From the NCBI GenBank assembly GCA_049997955.1, contig JAEBDY010000014.1, positions 62,001 to 126,000 on the forward strand: a stretch of DNA of 64,000 nt. Direction: 5' to 3'. The position numbers and the translations under genes are program-made. The notes beneath the pieces were generated by a model. It saw only the letters and a list, made by a program, of their open reading frames with translations. It searched no databases and was not told the DNA's origin. Shown piece by piece: positions 54,289 through 62,458 of the stretch (position 1 is its first letter; every line of letters begins with the position of its first letter). The stretch comes from Umezawaea sp049997955 (GTDB taxonomy: Bacteria; Actinomycetota; Actinomycetes; Mycobacteriales; Pseudonocardiaceae).

Positions 54289-55328
54289 GTCGACGGCGAC
54301 AGTGAAGTGATCTCAACGACTTTCAGCTGATCCGTCCGTGCTCGAAATGGGTAAGGACGAGTGCGGCTTTGACGATGTCGCCGATCTTGCGTGGGCTGGT
54401 GGTGAAGTGCCGCAGGGCGCGCCAGCGTCCGGTGAGCAGGGCGAAGCCGCGTTCGCCGAGGCAGCGCAGGCCGCGTAGCAGTGCGTTGTAGGTGCGGTTG
54501 TCCGCGTCGAGTGTCCGACCGTCGGTGGGCTGTTTGACCGGGGTGAATACTCCGATGCCCGCGCCGTCGTAGCCGTTGTCGGCCAGGGTGGGCAGGTCGA
54601 GTCGGGAGGCGGCCCAGTACAGGGCACCGAGCACGTGCTCGCGGGCCGCGGTCAGGTCGTGCACGGAGCCGGGTTCGACGTCGCTGATCCACAACGGGAA
54701 ACCGTTCGGCGCCGTCAGGGCTTGGATGTTGCCGCCGTGCTCGTGTGCTTTGCCGGAGTACCACCGGTCGATCTGCTTGCCCTTGACGCTGGTGGTCTTC
54801 TCGGCGAGGCGGTCGGCGGAGAAGACCTTCCCGTCGAGAATGACGTGGGCCAGGCCGTCGTCCTTGGCTCGTCGCAGCGCCTCGTGCAGGTCGGGGGCGT
54901 GATCGGCGAGCACGGTGACGATCTCGTCGAGGTAGCGGTAACCGGTAGCGCGGGAGATGCCGTGATCGCGTGCCAGTGCGTCGACATCGGTGTTCTGTCA
55001 GAACCAGCGCAGGCCCAGTACCGCCTGTCCGTAGCAGGTCAGCGCCCTGGTTCCGGTGCGGGTGCCGCGGTCGCGGCGTTGGGCGTGGAGTAGGCGTCCC
55101 AGGTGCTGGGCGAGTTCGCGGGGCACGTCGAGTGTGGCACGATAGGTGATCACGGGGAGCTTTCTGGTGTGGATTCGATCTTCGCAAATCCAGTCCTATC
55201 AGGAGCTCCCCGTCCTTCTGCTCCCAGGCCCTGCGGCTCGTCGGAGCACGGCCGAGCGTTCCCGCGAACTCCGTCAGGCTTTCAGCACCCGCATCGCCAT
55301 TGGTGAGATCACTTCAGTGCCACTCGAC
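54289..55328 (-). mobile_element. IS5-like insertion sequence (inactive)
   Basis: About 1.04 kb between imperfect terminal inverted repeats: GTCGACGGCGACAGTGAAGT at 54289 and, in reverse complement, GTCGAGTGGCACTGAAGT ending at 55328. The inner 13 bases TGAAGTGATCTCA are identical. The single transposase gene carries one nonsense codon. The element lies between the EcsC gene and an IS630 fragment. Confidence 0.65.
54323..55153 (-). pseudogene. IS5-like transposase with one in-frame TGA
   Basis: From GTG 55153 the frame reads 'ITYRATLDVPRELAQHLGRL' to 'GQAVLGLRWF', then TGA at 54998-55000, then continues without shift as 'QNTDVDALARDHGISRATGY' to the catalytic part 'LAHVILDGKVFSADRLAEK' (Asp), 'LPTLADNGYDGAGIGVFTPV' (Asp) and 'TSPRKIGDIVKAALVLTHFE'. 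A single C-to-T change in a CGA Arg codon would explain the stop. Everything else looks intact, so inactivation is recent, or the stop is read through at low level. Confidence 0.8.
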
Positions 55329-55402
55329 TCAGCCGGCAATAGACACAGCAGTCGGTGAGCTTTCCCCGATAACTCAAGGCAGTTGTTACCTGGCTGCGGT
55401 CG

Positions 55403-55627
55403 GTGCTGCGGGATGGTAGCTGGCTCGATCTGGGCGGTGTGCCAGGCGGCTTACTGACCTTTCGGAGTCAGAGTCCGGATATGCCCCCGGAGTTGAACCC
55501 AACGGAGAACATCTGGTCGAACATGAACCGCGGCATGGCCAACCTCGCCGCCGGTATCGTCGACGACCTAGCCCTCATCACCCGCAACCGACTCAAAAGC
55601 ATGCAATACAGGCCTACCCGTCGCTGA
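55403..55627 (+). pseudogene. IS630-family transposase, C-terminal fragment
   Basis: The last 50 codons read 'MPPELNPTENIWSNMNRGMA' and 'LALITRNRLKSMQYRPTRR', which is the final DDE block (PELNPxExxW) and C-terminus of IS630-family enzymes. The first two thirds of the gene are missing, replaced by the IS5-like element. Confidence 0.8.
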
Positions 55628-55702
55628 CGGGTTCCTTGCAACCACCGGCCTTGCCCCGCCCTGAACATCACTCCCGGACTCTGACCCCGAACGGTCAGTA
55701 GA

Positions 55703-55725
55703 GCACACAGGATCGACCTGTGTGC
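55703..55725 (-). terminator. Hairpin after the integrase gene
   Basis: A perfect 9-bp stem, GCACACAGG with CCTGTGTGC, around the loop ATCGA, 36 bases past the integrase stop codon. No T run follows on the minus strand. It may end the leftward operon, or it may be an integrase arm-binding or attachment-site element. Confidence 0.55.
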
Positions 55726-55760
55726 AGGTGAGGAAGTAGGGAGGGGTGCCAGCATGCGCT

Positions 55761-56963
55761 TCACGCCGCTGGTAGTCCGAGGCGTGCGGCTGGCGAGTCC
55801 TGGTCAATGGAAGCGGCGGCGGTGACGGTGTCGAAGGCCTCGTCCCAGCGTCGTTGCAGGGCGGCGATCAGCCGGGCTTCGACTTCGTCGGCCACGTGGG
55901 AGTAGATGTCGGCGATCTTGTCGGGTAGGTCGTGGCCGAGGCGGCGGGCTTGTGCGACGTCGGGGATGCCGTCGGCGATCATCCAGGTCTTGTGGCTGTG
56001 CCGGAAGCCGTGGAAGGTCAGGCCGGGTTTGACGGGATCGACGCGGACGGTGGGGTTGATGCGTTGGTGGTTGCCGTCGGCGGCGGGGCGCATGGCGCGG
56101 CGAGAGAAGTTGGAGCGGCGCAGTAGTTGCTGGTCGGAACTGGTGAACACGTGCGGGTGGTCGTGGCTGTCTAGGTGGATGCGCAAGAGTTCGATCAAGA
56201 ACGGCGGCAGGGTGATGGTGCGTGCGGATTTCTCGGTTTTGGGTGGGCCGAGTTCGAGGGTGCCGTCGACTTCGTGCAGTGCGCCGATGTCGGGGTCGAT
56301 GACGATGTAGCCCTTGTTCAGATGAGTGTTGAAGCGTTGTAGTCCGGTGAGTTCACCCCAGCGTGCACCGGTCCAGGCAGCGGTGATGATCAATATGCCT
56401 GCTCCTCCCCCGTTGAGGCGTGCTGCTTGCAGTGCGACTCGGACGGCTTGTTCGGGGGTGGCCCAGATGCGTTCGGGGGTGCGTTCGTGGCGGCGGCGTC
56501 CTCGTCGTCGTGGGCGGATGGGGTTGGTGGGGATGAGGGTTTCGTCGGCGGCGTCGGCGAGCATCATCGTGAGCAGTTTGAGGATGGTCTTGGCGGTGGT
56601 CCTGGCCAGGCCTCGGGCCCGTAGTTCCATGACCCAGGTGTGGACGGCCATGTTGCCGATGGCATCGAGTGGTGTGGTTCCCCAGCGGGGTTGGATGTGG
56701 TTACGGGTCAGGCTGCGGTACTGGGCCAGAGTGGTTCGGGCGACATCGATCGAGCCGAACCACAGATCGATCCAGTCACCTAGGGGCATCTCTCCGGCTT
56801 TGGGGTCCACAGCGCGGCCTTTTCCGCGTTCGCGATTAAGTTTCCTTGCCTCGTCTTCGGCGTGTTCTTCGGTGGCGAATCCGGAAAGCGATCCAAGAGA
56901 ACCGTCTTCTCTTTGATAACGCACACGCCAAGAGCTATCTCCCGACTTCTCCACGTAAGCCAT
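55761..56963 (-). CDS. int: Tyrosine recombinase (phage-type integrase)
   Basis: 400 residues from ATG 56963 (GGAGG eight bases upstream). An arm-binding N-terminus 'SSWRVRYQREDGSLGSLSGF' precedes a SAM-like core-binding domain ('LAQYRSLTRNHIQPRWGTTP'). The catalytic residues are Arg in 'TGARWGELTGLQRF', Lys in 'PKTEKSARTITLPP', His-x-x-Arg in 'LTFHGFRHSHKTWM', His in 'RRLGHDLPDKIADIYSHVAD', and the nucleophile Tyr in that last motif. The set is complete, so the enzyme should be active. It should integrate and, with the excisionase next to it, excise the element that carries the DNA-modification operon. Its attachment site is not recognised in the window. Confidence 0.92.
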   Translation of the reverse strand: MAYVEKSGDSSWRVRYQREDGSLGSLSGFATEEHAEDEARKLNRERGKGRAVDPKAGEMPLGDWIDLWFGSIDVARTTLAQYRSLTRNHIQPRWGTTPLDAIGNMAVHTWVMELRARGLARTTAKTILKLLTMMLADAADETLIPTNPIRPRRRGRRRHERTPERIWATPEQAVRVALQAARLNGGGAGILIITAAWTGARWGELTGLQRFNTHLNKGYIVIDPDIGALHEVDGTLELGPPKTEKSARTITLPPFLIELLRIHLDSHDHPHVFTSSDQQLLRRSNFSRRAMRPAADGNHQRINPTVRVDPVKPGLTFHGFRHSHKTWMIADGIPDVAQARRLGHDLPDKIADIYSHVADEVEARLIAALQRRWDEAFDTVTAAASIDQDSPAARLGLPAA

Positions 56964-57056
56964 AGCCGCATCCTCCACACTCGTTCGCCCGATGTATCGC
57001 GTTGACAACATATGGACACATTGTCTGCACGAGTAAATCAAGCTGCCGCTAAATTT

Positions 57057-57446
57057 TTATCGATTCGGGTGAACGCGTCTCTCGCTATTGGGGTGTTGTT
57101 TACTCATTTCGGCGATCTGCTCGATGTCGGAGCGGGCGAAGCGCAGGTGCTTGCCGAGGAATCGGCAGGGGACGGCTCTGGTGGAGGCTCTGCGACGCAA
57201 CCACGAGGGTCGGACCTGGAGCATCGCTGCCGCTTCGTCGGCGGTGAAGAGGACGACTTCTGTGGACGGGGTGTGATCGAGGCCGTGGTCGGTCGTTGGC
57301 TCGGCGGCGGCTGGATCAGCGCATGACGCGGTCCGGTCCGGTACGTCCGTCAACGGTGGCGGGTTGCTGGCCTCAGGGGGTGCGGTCGCGCGTGGGGTGA
57401 TGCCGCGCGGGCGTAGACGTCCTGATGGGCGGCGGGTGGGGTTCAT
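57057..57446 (-). CDS. xis: Excisionase / MerR-type helix-turn-helix protein
   Basis: 129 residues. ATG 57446 overlaps the stop of the DpdA-like gene (ATGA), which fixes the start. The first 70 residues are proline/arginine-rich and probably disordered. The rest is a winged HTH of the excisionase family: 'VVLFTADEAAAMLQVRPSWL', 'RRRASTRAVPCRFLGKHLRF', 'ARSDIEQIAEM'. It lies 93 bases upstream of the integrase gene. Such proteins bend attachment-site DNA and often repress their own operon. Coupling to the modification genes ties their expression to the excision decision. Confidence 0.85.
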   Translation of the reverse strand: MNPTRRPSGRLRPRGITPRATAPPEASNPPPLTDVPDRTASCADPAAAEPTTDHGLDHTPSTEVVLFTADEAAAMLQVRPSWLRRRASTRAVPCRFLGKHLRFARSDIEQIAEMSKQHPNSERRVHPNR

Positions 57447-58309
57447 GCTGCTAGTCCTGTCGTGCCGTGGTGGCGATCCGGGTCTCGGTCGAGGTCGCGG
57501 CCTTGGTGCCTGGACGTGGAGTGGATCCGCTGGGGAGGACGTTGTGGGGCACGCTTTGACGTTCGTGGTTCTGGTTGTGGAAGTGACTGTTGGAGTCGGG
57601 TGTGCCAGGCGATGGCGTGGCGGAGGCAGTTGGATTCGGTGCGGTGGCTGGAGGTGCAACCGGGGAGGTAGCGGCCTGCGAAGCTCCAGGCCATCGAGTC
57701 GCTGGAGGCGATCGTGTCGGCGTACCGGGCCAGGCCGAGGACCTTGGCGCCGAAGGCGTGCAGGCGGTAGCCGCGGGCGGCCAGTGAGCGGACGATCCGT
57801 TCCACCTCGATGGTGTGCTGGCGTCGGCAGACGCTGCCCACGCCGACCAGTGGCAGTGCGGCCAGATCGATGTCGCGCTGCTCATAGAGGTCGGCGCACC
57901 GGTGGTAGTCGGTGATCGACTGTCCTTGCAAGACAGGGATGAACGGCAGGTCCGGGTCGAGGTCGCGTAGTCGGAGGTAGTCGGCGACGGTGAGGTATTG
58001 GTGGCTGCGCAGGCTCAGACCGGTGCGTGCCAGGACGTGGGCTTCGGTCATGTGGTCGCGGGGTGCGGCCCAGTCGAGGTTGCCGATCTCGGTGGCGTAG
58101 CGGCGCACCGCGGTGACGTAGGCGGCCGGGCCGGTGCGCCATCGTCCGTGCAGGGACAGTTCGGTGAAGCCGCCGGAGTCCAGTGCCCAGCGGTGAGTGG
58201 CACGCGGAAGGCTGCGGCGGTCGGCCAGGCGCCGGTGGCTTACGAGCAGCGGCACTCCGAGGTCGCGCGTCAGCCAGGACGGTTGATGGGTTCCCAGGTA
58301 GAACTTCAC
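57443..58309 (-). CDS. DpdA-like deazapurine DNA-modification transglycosylase
   Basis: 288 residues from GTG 58309, overlapping the transporter stop by four bases (GTGA). Features of the DpdA branch of the tRNA-guanine transglycosylase superfamily are 'VKFYLGTHQPSWLTRDLGVP' at the start, 'ALDSGGFTELSLHGRWRTG' (the conserved D-S-G-G-F substrate loop), 'PFIPVLQGQSITDYHRCADL' and 'YADTIASSDSMAWSFAGRYL', where an Asp is expected to act as nucleophile. The tRNA-enzyme zinc site (CxCxxC) is absent, as is usual for DpdA. Family knowledge: DpdA swaps guanine in DNA for a 7-deazaguanine base. In this operon it would modify the mobile element's DNA. Confidence 0.78.
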   Translation of the reverse strand: MKFYLGTHQPSWLTRDLGVPLLVSHRRLADRRSLPRATHRWALDSGGFTELSLHGRWRTGPAAYVTAVRRYATEIGNLDWAAPRDHMTEAHVLARTGLSLRSHQYLTVADYLRLRDLDPDLPFIPVLQGQSITDYHRCADLYEQRDIDLAALPLVGVGSVCRRQHTIEVERIVRSLAARGYRLHAFGAKVLGLARYADTIASSDSMAWSFAGRYLPGCTSSHRTESNCLRHAIAWHTRLQQSLPQPEPRTSKRAPQRPPQRIHSTSRHQGRDLDRDPDRHHGTTGLAA

Positions 58310-58896
58310 GCGCGCGTCACCACCCGGCGGGCAATCACGGTCGTGATCTGAAGTGCGGCAAGGGTGGTAAGGGTCGCAACCGTTTTTCCGACGATCTGTC
58401 CGGGCACGGCCGTGACGCTGCCGAAGGCCAACGGCACGAACAGGACGCTGTCGACCACGAGTCCGCCCGCGTTCGACACCGCGACAGCTCCCAGCCGGGA
58501 GTGGTGGCGCAGCCTCGTGTAGATCAGCGCGTCCACAACCTCCGAGGCGGTGAACGCGGCGACACTGGCCGCCGCGATCTGCGGAGAGGCGAACACGGTG
58601 GACAGTGCCGCTCCGGCCGCGATGCCGACGGCCAATCCCTGTGCGCCGAGGGCATCGTGGACAAGGTCGCGCGCGGTCAGGCTCGTTCCCGCGAACACCG
58701 TGCCCGCCGAAACGACCAGCCCAGCGGCGATGAGCGGTGGCCAGTGCGTCGAGGCGATGTTGGCGGTGACGACCGAGAACAGGTATCCGATCATCGCCGC
58801 CACGGCGGACACCGTCTGCCGCGAGCCCGCCGTCCGGCTCCGCTGGCTCGACGTGGCTGGCACGAACTGTGGCGGTGGCGTGGTCACGGTACTCAT
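58306..58896 (-). CDS. VUT-family (YhhQ-like) queuosine-precursor transporter
   Basis: 196 residues from ATG 58896. After a 45-residue polar head there are about six hydrophobic segments ('SAVAAMIGYLFSVVTANIAS', 'LIAAGLVVSAGTVFAGTSLT'). The VUT signatures are 'GTSLTARDLVHDALGA', 'AAASVAAFTASEVVDALIYT' and 'NAGGLVVDSVLFVPLAFG'. Members such as YhhQ import the 7-deazaguanines preQ0 or preQ1. It is coupled by 4-base overlaps to the PP-loop gene upstream and the DpdA-like gene downstream, which makes supply of the deazapurine substrate its likely job. Confidence 0.82.
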   Translation of the reverse strand: MSTVTTPPPQFVPATSSQRSRTAGSRQTVSAVAAMIGYLFSVVTANIASTHWPPLIAAGLVVSAGTVFAGTSLTARDLVHDALGAQGLAVGIAAGAALSTVFASPQIAAASVAAFTASEVVDALIYTRLRHHSRLGAVAVSNAGGLVVDSVLFVPLAFGSVTAVPGQIVGKTVATLTTLAALQITTVIARRVVTRA

Positions 58897-59852
58897 GCCA
58901 CGTGCTCGTGGTGTCCGTGATCGGTGGTGGTGACCGGTTCGCCGGAACGACACGACCACGGCGAGCAACCGTCCGGGTCACCGTCCTCCTCCACACCGTT
59001 CGCCGAGTCGGTGGTGATCAGCCGCAGGTGCACGTTGGTCCTCGGCGTAGCGGGCGCGTCGAGGTCGACCTGGCCCAGAGGAAGGCACGAGCGGTGCAGG
59101 AAGTACTGCCCTCGCAAGTCCTGCCCCTGCTCGGTGGCGCGCGGGTAGCCATGGCGGATGGCCTGGTCGAGCTCGACCGCCTCCATCCAGCCTTCCGGGT
59201 CGTTGTCCCGTACCCAGCGCCAGCCCGCGTTGCCGTGGAACGGGCAGCCGACGCAAGCCGACTTCACCGTCTCCCCGAAGCCCCGTTCGGCAAGGAACTC
59301 CATGCACCGAGCGCGGTCGAAGCCGAGGTCGAGCAGCGGGAAGACGTTGCGTAGGAAACGCAGTCCGGAGTCTTTGGCGCGCTGGAACTCGTCGGTGCTG
59401 ATGCCGATGGCCTGCTCGGCGTACACCCCGCGCGGCACGCGGTGCGGATGTGGGTAGCCCAGCAGCGCCCGAGCCGCTTTCTTCAGCGGCGTGATCTTGT
59501 ACTCGGCGGTGCATTGCCTCCGTGCGAGGCCTCGTGACCCGTCTGGGTTGAGAGTGTGTAGGGGCATGGAGACGAAACGGTGTCGAGGGTCGAGGGCGTC
59601 GGTGCGGATGTTCCCGGCCGTGACCCGCTGGACGGGGATGCCGTTCTTCTCGGCATGCGCGGTGAGCCGGTCGAGGTTGGCGTACACGGCTCGGGGCTCC
59701 CACCCTGTGTCCGCGAACAGGGCGATGTCGAAGCGCGGGATCTCGCCCTCGCAGGCCAGCAGCAGCACGGCCGTGCTCTGCACTCCGGCGCCCAGGGACA
59801 GCAGTCGCAACGCGGGCCCAGGATCGGGCGCTACCAGATTTTTCGTGGTCAT
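58893..59852 (-). CDS. PP-loop / PAPS-reductase-like protein of the modification operon
   Basis: 319 residues from ATG 59852. The PP-loop is 'LLSLGAGVQSTAVLLLACEG'. A cysteine-containing region 'CTAEYKITPLKKAARALLGY' and a CxxC in 'VKSACVGCPFHGNAGWRWVR' follow, then 'GFDRARCMEFLAERGF'. This is the layout of phage and plasmid relatives of phosphoadenosine-phosphosulfate reductase, which adenylate a substrate. The C-terminal 60 residues are His/Asp-rich and probably flexible. Placed between the methyltransferase genes and the deazapurine transporter/DpdA genes, it may further derivatise the precursor or the inserted base. That role is inferred; DndC-type sulfur chemistry is an alternative. Confidence 0.72.
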   Translation of the reverse strand: MTTKNLVAPDPGPALRLLSLGAGVQSTAVLLLACEGEIPRFDIALFADTGWEPRAVYANLDRLTAHAEKNGIPVQRVTAGNIRTDALDPRHRFVSMPLHTLNPDGSRGLARRQCTAEYKITPLKKAARALLGYPHPHRVPRGVYAEQAIGISTDEFQRAKDSGLRFLRNVFPLLDLGFDRARCMEFLAERGFGETVKSACVGCPFHGNAGWRWVRDNDPEGWMEAVELDQAIRHGYPRATEQGQDLRGQYFLHRSCLPLGQVDLDAPATPRTNVHLRLITTDSANGVEEDGDPDGCSPWSCRSGEPVTTTDHGHHEHVA

Positions 59853-61286
59853 GCCGCTGTCGCCTCCTGCCCGGTCTGTGACCGGTGGTCGGTGTTGAGG
59901 AGTTCGGCAAGGTCGTCCAGCAGCAGTGCCACCGCGTAGGCGGCCTGTTGGGGAACCACGCCGTTTCCCAGCGCTCGTAACTGCGCGGTGCGAGGCAGCG
60001 GAAGATCGGTGACCCAGCCCGCGGCCAAGCCCATGAGGTGCTCGACGAACGCGGGCGCGAGGACCGGGCGGCCGTGGTTGCCGGGCTGGGTCGGGTGGGG
60101 TGTCGGACGGTCGAGCACCGCTTCCCAGCGGCGGATCGCCGCCTTGTAGACACCCCAGTTCACCGATGCCGGTCGCGGTTCGGAGCCGGTGTCGGAGTCG
60201 GGAACCGCTACGAGATGCCGTCGGTCTCGCTTGCGTCGGCTCGGTTGTGCGTCGGCGGGGTGAGCACGCGGATGACCGCCGAGGGCAGCATTAGGTCGCC
60301 CTTGGACCGCGCTGTGCCGGGCAACCCTTCGTCCCATCCGTCGCGCGCGGCGTCGGCAGCAACGCCTCGGGTCCACCAACGGGAGTACTTGCTGCGACAG
60401 CGGCGGCCGGAACCCCGCCCCGGCTCTGCGGCCCACCGTCCCGGTATCCGAGGCTCGCGGGGTCGGCAGCAGCCGTGCGGTGTCGGGCAGTGAGGGGCCA
60501 CCGGTCTGGGTCCGGTGTGTGCAGTTCTTCGCGTCCGACGCGGTCGGTGTGGGCAACAGCCGAAGCTGGTCCGGGAACGGCACGCCGGCCAGTCTGCTGG
60601 CGGCGCTGATGCAGTTGGACGAGCCGTCGTGCGCGGTCGGTGTCGGCGGCATCCCTGCCTCGTCGACCGGTGTGGGGCTCGCGCAGCCAGGCGAGCAGGA
60701 ACACCCGCTCCCGGCGGTGGGCGGCTCCGATGTCGGCGGCGCGGACGCTACGCCAGAGCGCGTCATACCCCGCTTCGGCCAGGTCGCCGAGTACACGGTG
60801 GAGTCCGCCGTTTTTCCAGCGAAGCGCGGCGACGTTCTCCACCACGATGAGCGCGGGTCGTAGTACGCGAACGCTTGCCACGATGTCGGTCCAGAGTCCA
60901 CTGCGGCCTCCTTTCTCGATGCCCGCGCGCTTCCCGGCGGCGGAGATGTCCTGGCAGGGGAATCCCGCGACGAGCACGTCGATCGGCTCCACGCGGGCCC
61001 AGTCGACGGCGCGCAGGTCGCCGAGGTTCGGGGTGCCCGGCATCCGGACGTCGAGGATCTGTGCGATGTGCGGGTCGGGGTCGGCGACCCAGGCGATCCG
61101 GCCGCCGCCGAAGGCGGCAAGCACGCCGAGGTCCAGGCCGCCGTATCCGGTGCACACCGACCCCACGACCGGACTGGACTCGCTTACGGAGCGGGTCGGC
61201 GGCCCCTGCCCCGGCGTCATCGCCAGGGCAGGGGCGAGCGAGAGCGGTGTCCTCGCACGGACCGCGCGAGGTGAACGGGTGTTCAT
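59849..61286 (-). pseudogene. C5-cytosine DNA methyltransferase with frameshifts
   Basis: The N-terminal 230 residues are in one frame from ATG 61286: motif I 'VGSVCTGYGGLDLGVLAAFG', catalytic 'LVAGFPCQDISAAGK' with Cys111, motif VI 'LIVVENVAALR' and motif VIII 'HRRERVFLLAW'. The C-terminus with 'APAFVEHLMGLAAGWVTDLP' and motif X 'LRALGNGVVPQQAAYA' is in another frame ending at 59849. Between them, three LLPTP(R/T)A(S/T)D repeats lie in changing frames, with apparent single-base losses near 60370 and 60305 and another switch near 60220. Both ends overlap their neighbours by ATGA, so the reading was once continuous. Either the gene is newly broken or the base calls are faulty here. Confidence 0.72.
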
Positions 61287-62458
61287 GCCGCTCGACCGCG
61301 CTCAGCCTCGCTGGCGCCTACGGACCGCGCCACGCGATACCGCGCGAGGTCGGTCGCGGCGGTTCGGGGAGCCTCTGCGGCGATGGCCGCTTGGTGTCCG
61401 TGCAGTGCGGTGCGGAAGACGAGGACGTCTTCGTGGGCGATCAGGTGCAGTGGCAGTCCGGCTTCGCGCTGTTTGCGAATGAAGTCGCGTTGGAAAAACG
61501 ACCCGCGGGCGACGAGGTCGGTCTCGGCGGCACGGGCGAGGAGAGCAACGCTGCGTTCGACGGGGATCAGTCCGGCGGCGCGTCCGCAGGCCAGCACCTG
61601 GGAGGGCAGGTCGATCAGCTCGGAGTGCTCGCGCCACGGGCGGATGGTGATGGCGATGTGCCCGCCCGGCTTCAGGAAGGTGCGCAGGGCCGCGAGGATG
61701 CGGGTGAAGCCGGCCAGCAGTCGGTGGTGGCCGATGTTGGCGAGGTTGCCGCGGTCGAGGGTGTTGCCGTAGAGGTGGTGGTACTTCTGCACCCCTGCTC
61801 CCGGCGCGACTGACACCTGCCCGTGGGTCGAAGGGCCGTAGGGCGGGGAGGTCACGACGAGAGCCGCTTGCCCCACGTACTCGGGTGGCAACAGGGTCAG
61901 GAGTTGGCGGGCGTCGCCCTGGAATATCCGCGCGTCGATCCCGTCATCGCCGCCGACACCTTGCGCTCGTGCAAGGTCGAGGTTCGTGTTGGCGATCTCG
62001 ACCCAGTGGGGCTCGTACTCCACGCCGACGGCGCGGCGGCCTAGGCGTACGGCTTCGACGAGGGTGGTGCCGATGCCGCACATCGGGTCGAGCACCAGGT
62101 CGCCGGGCTTGGTGTAGTGGGTGACTGCGTGGCGGACGACCTCGGGCAGCATCTTGGCCGGATGTGCGGTCGACTCGGGCGTGTACTTGTTCTTGCGTTG
62201 CGCGGCCGGCGATGCCTGCGCGGTCGTCCACACCGACGCAGCGGACGGTTCCGAAGCTCGTCCGCTGCTGTCCACAGAGTTGTCCACAGCGGTGGGCGGA
62301 GTGTCGAGTGCGGCGATGAGGGCGCGCGGGATGCGTTGGGTCGGTTCGTCGCCGACGGGCTCGGCGGTGGGCGAGGTGTTGGGGTCGTGTGTCACGGGCG
62401 TGCCTTCCTGACGGCGGAGTCCGGGATGGGCGAAGTCGGGATTCGATGCGGTGTTCAC
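61283..62458 (-). CDS. SAM-dependent DNA methyltransferase (SPPY class)
   Basis: 391 residues from GTG 62458, which gives the same GTGA overlap with the upstream gene as elsewhere in the operon. GTG 62395 with GGAAGG seven bases upstream is a good alternative. SAM-binding motif 'GDLVLDPMCGIGTTLVEAVR' precedes 'VGVEYEPHWVEIANTNLDLA' and the catalytic 'ALVVTSPPYGPSTHGQ'. Motif order and the S-P-P-Y tetrad suit an N4-cytosine or N6-adenine amino-methyltransferase. The N-terminal 90 residues are low-complexity. It is likely to protect the element against host restriction; specificity unknown. Confidence 0.82.
   Translation of the reverse strand: MNTASNPDFAHPGLRRQEGTPVTHDPNTSPTAEPVGDEPTQRIPRALIAALDTPPTAVDNSVDSSGRASEPSAASVWTTAQASPAAQRKNKYTPESTAHPAKMLPEVVRHAVTHYTKPGDLVLDPMCGIGTTLVEAVRLGRRAVGVEYEPHWVEIANTNLDLARAQGVGGDDGIDARIFQGDARQLLTLLPPEYVGQAALVVTSPPYGPSTHGQVSVAPGAGVQKYHHLYGNTLDRGNLANIGHHRLLAGFTRILAALRTFLKPGGHIAITIRPWREHSELIDLPSQVLACGRAAGLIPVERSVALLARAAETDLVARGSFFQRDFIRKQREAGLPLHLIAHEDVLVFRTALHGHQAAIAAEAPRTAATDLARYRVARSVGASEAERGRAA

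Noticed and set aside
55761..56963. This integrase as the enzyme that made the tRNA-Pro scar at 5865.
   Set aside because: It lies 50 kb away, no tRNA-Pro sequence is found beside it, and the dispersed repeat is absent from its flanks. The link cannot be supported from the window.
60560..60880. Overlapping second coding frame inside the cytosine methyltransferase (reads SSWWRTSP, TWPKRGMTRSG).
   Set aside because: It resembles C-terminal segments of some phage methylases, but motifs VI and VIII of the enzyme are in the other frame across the same bases. Dual coding is less likely than a frameshift downstream plus chance similarity.
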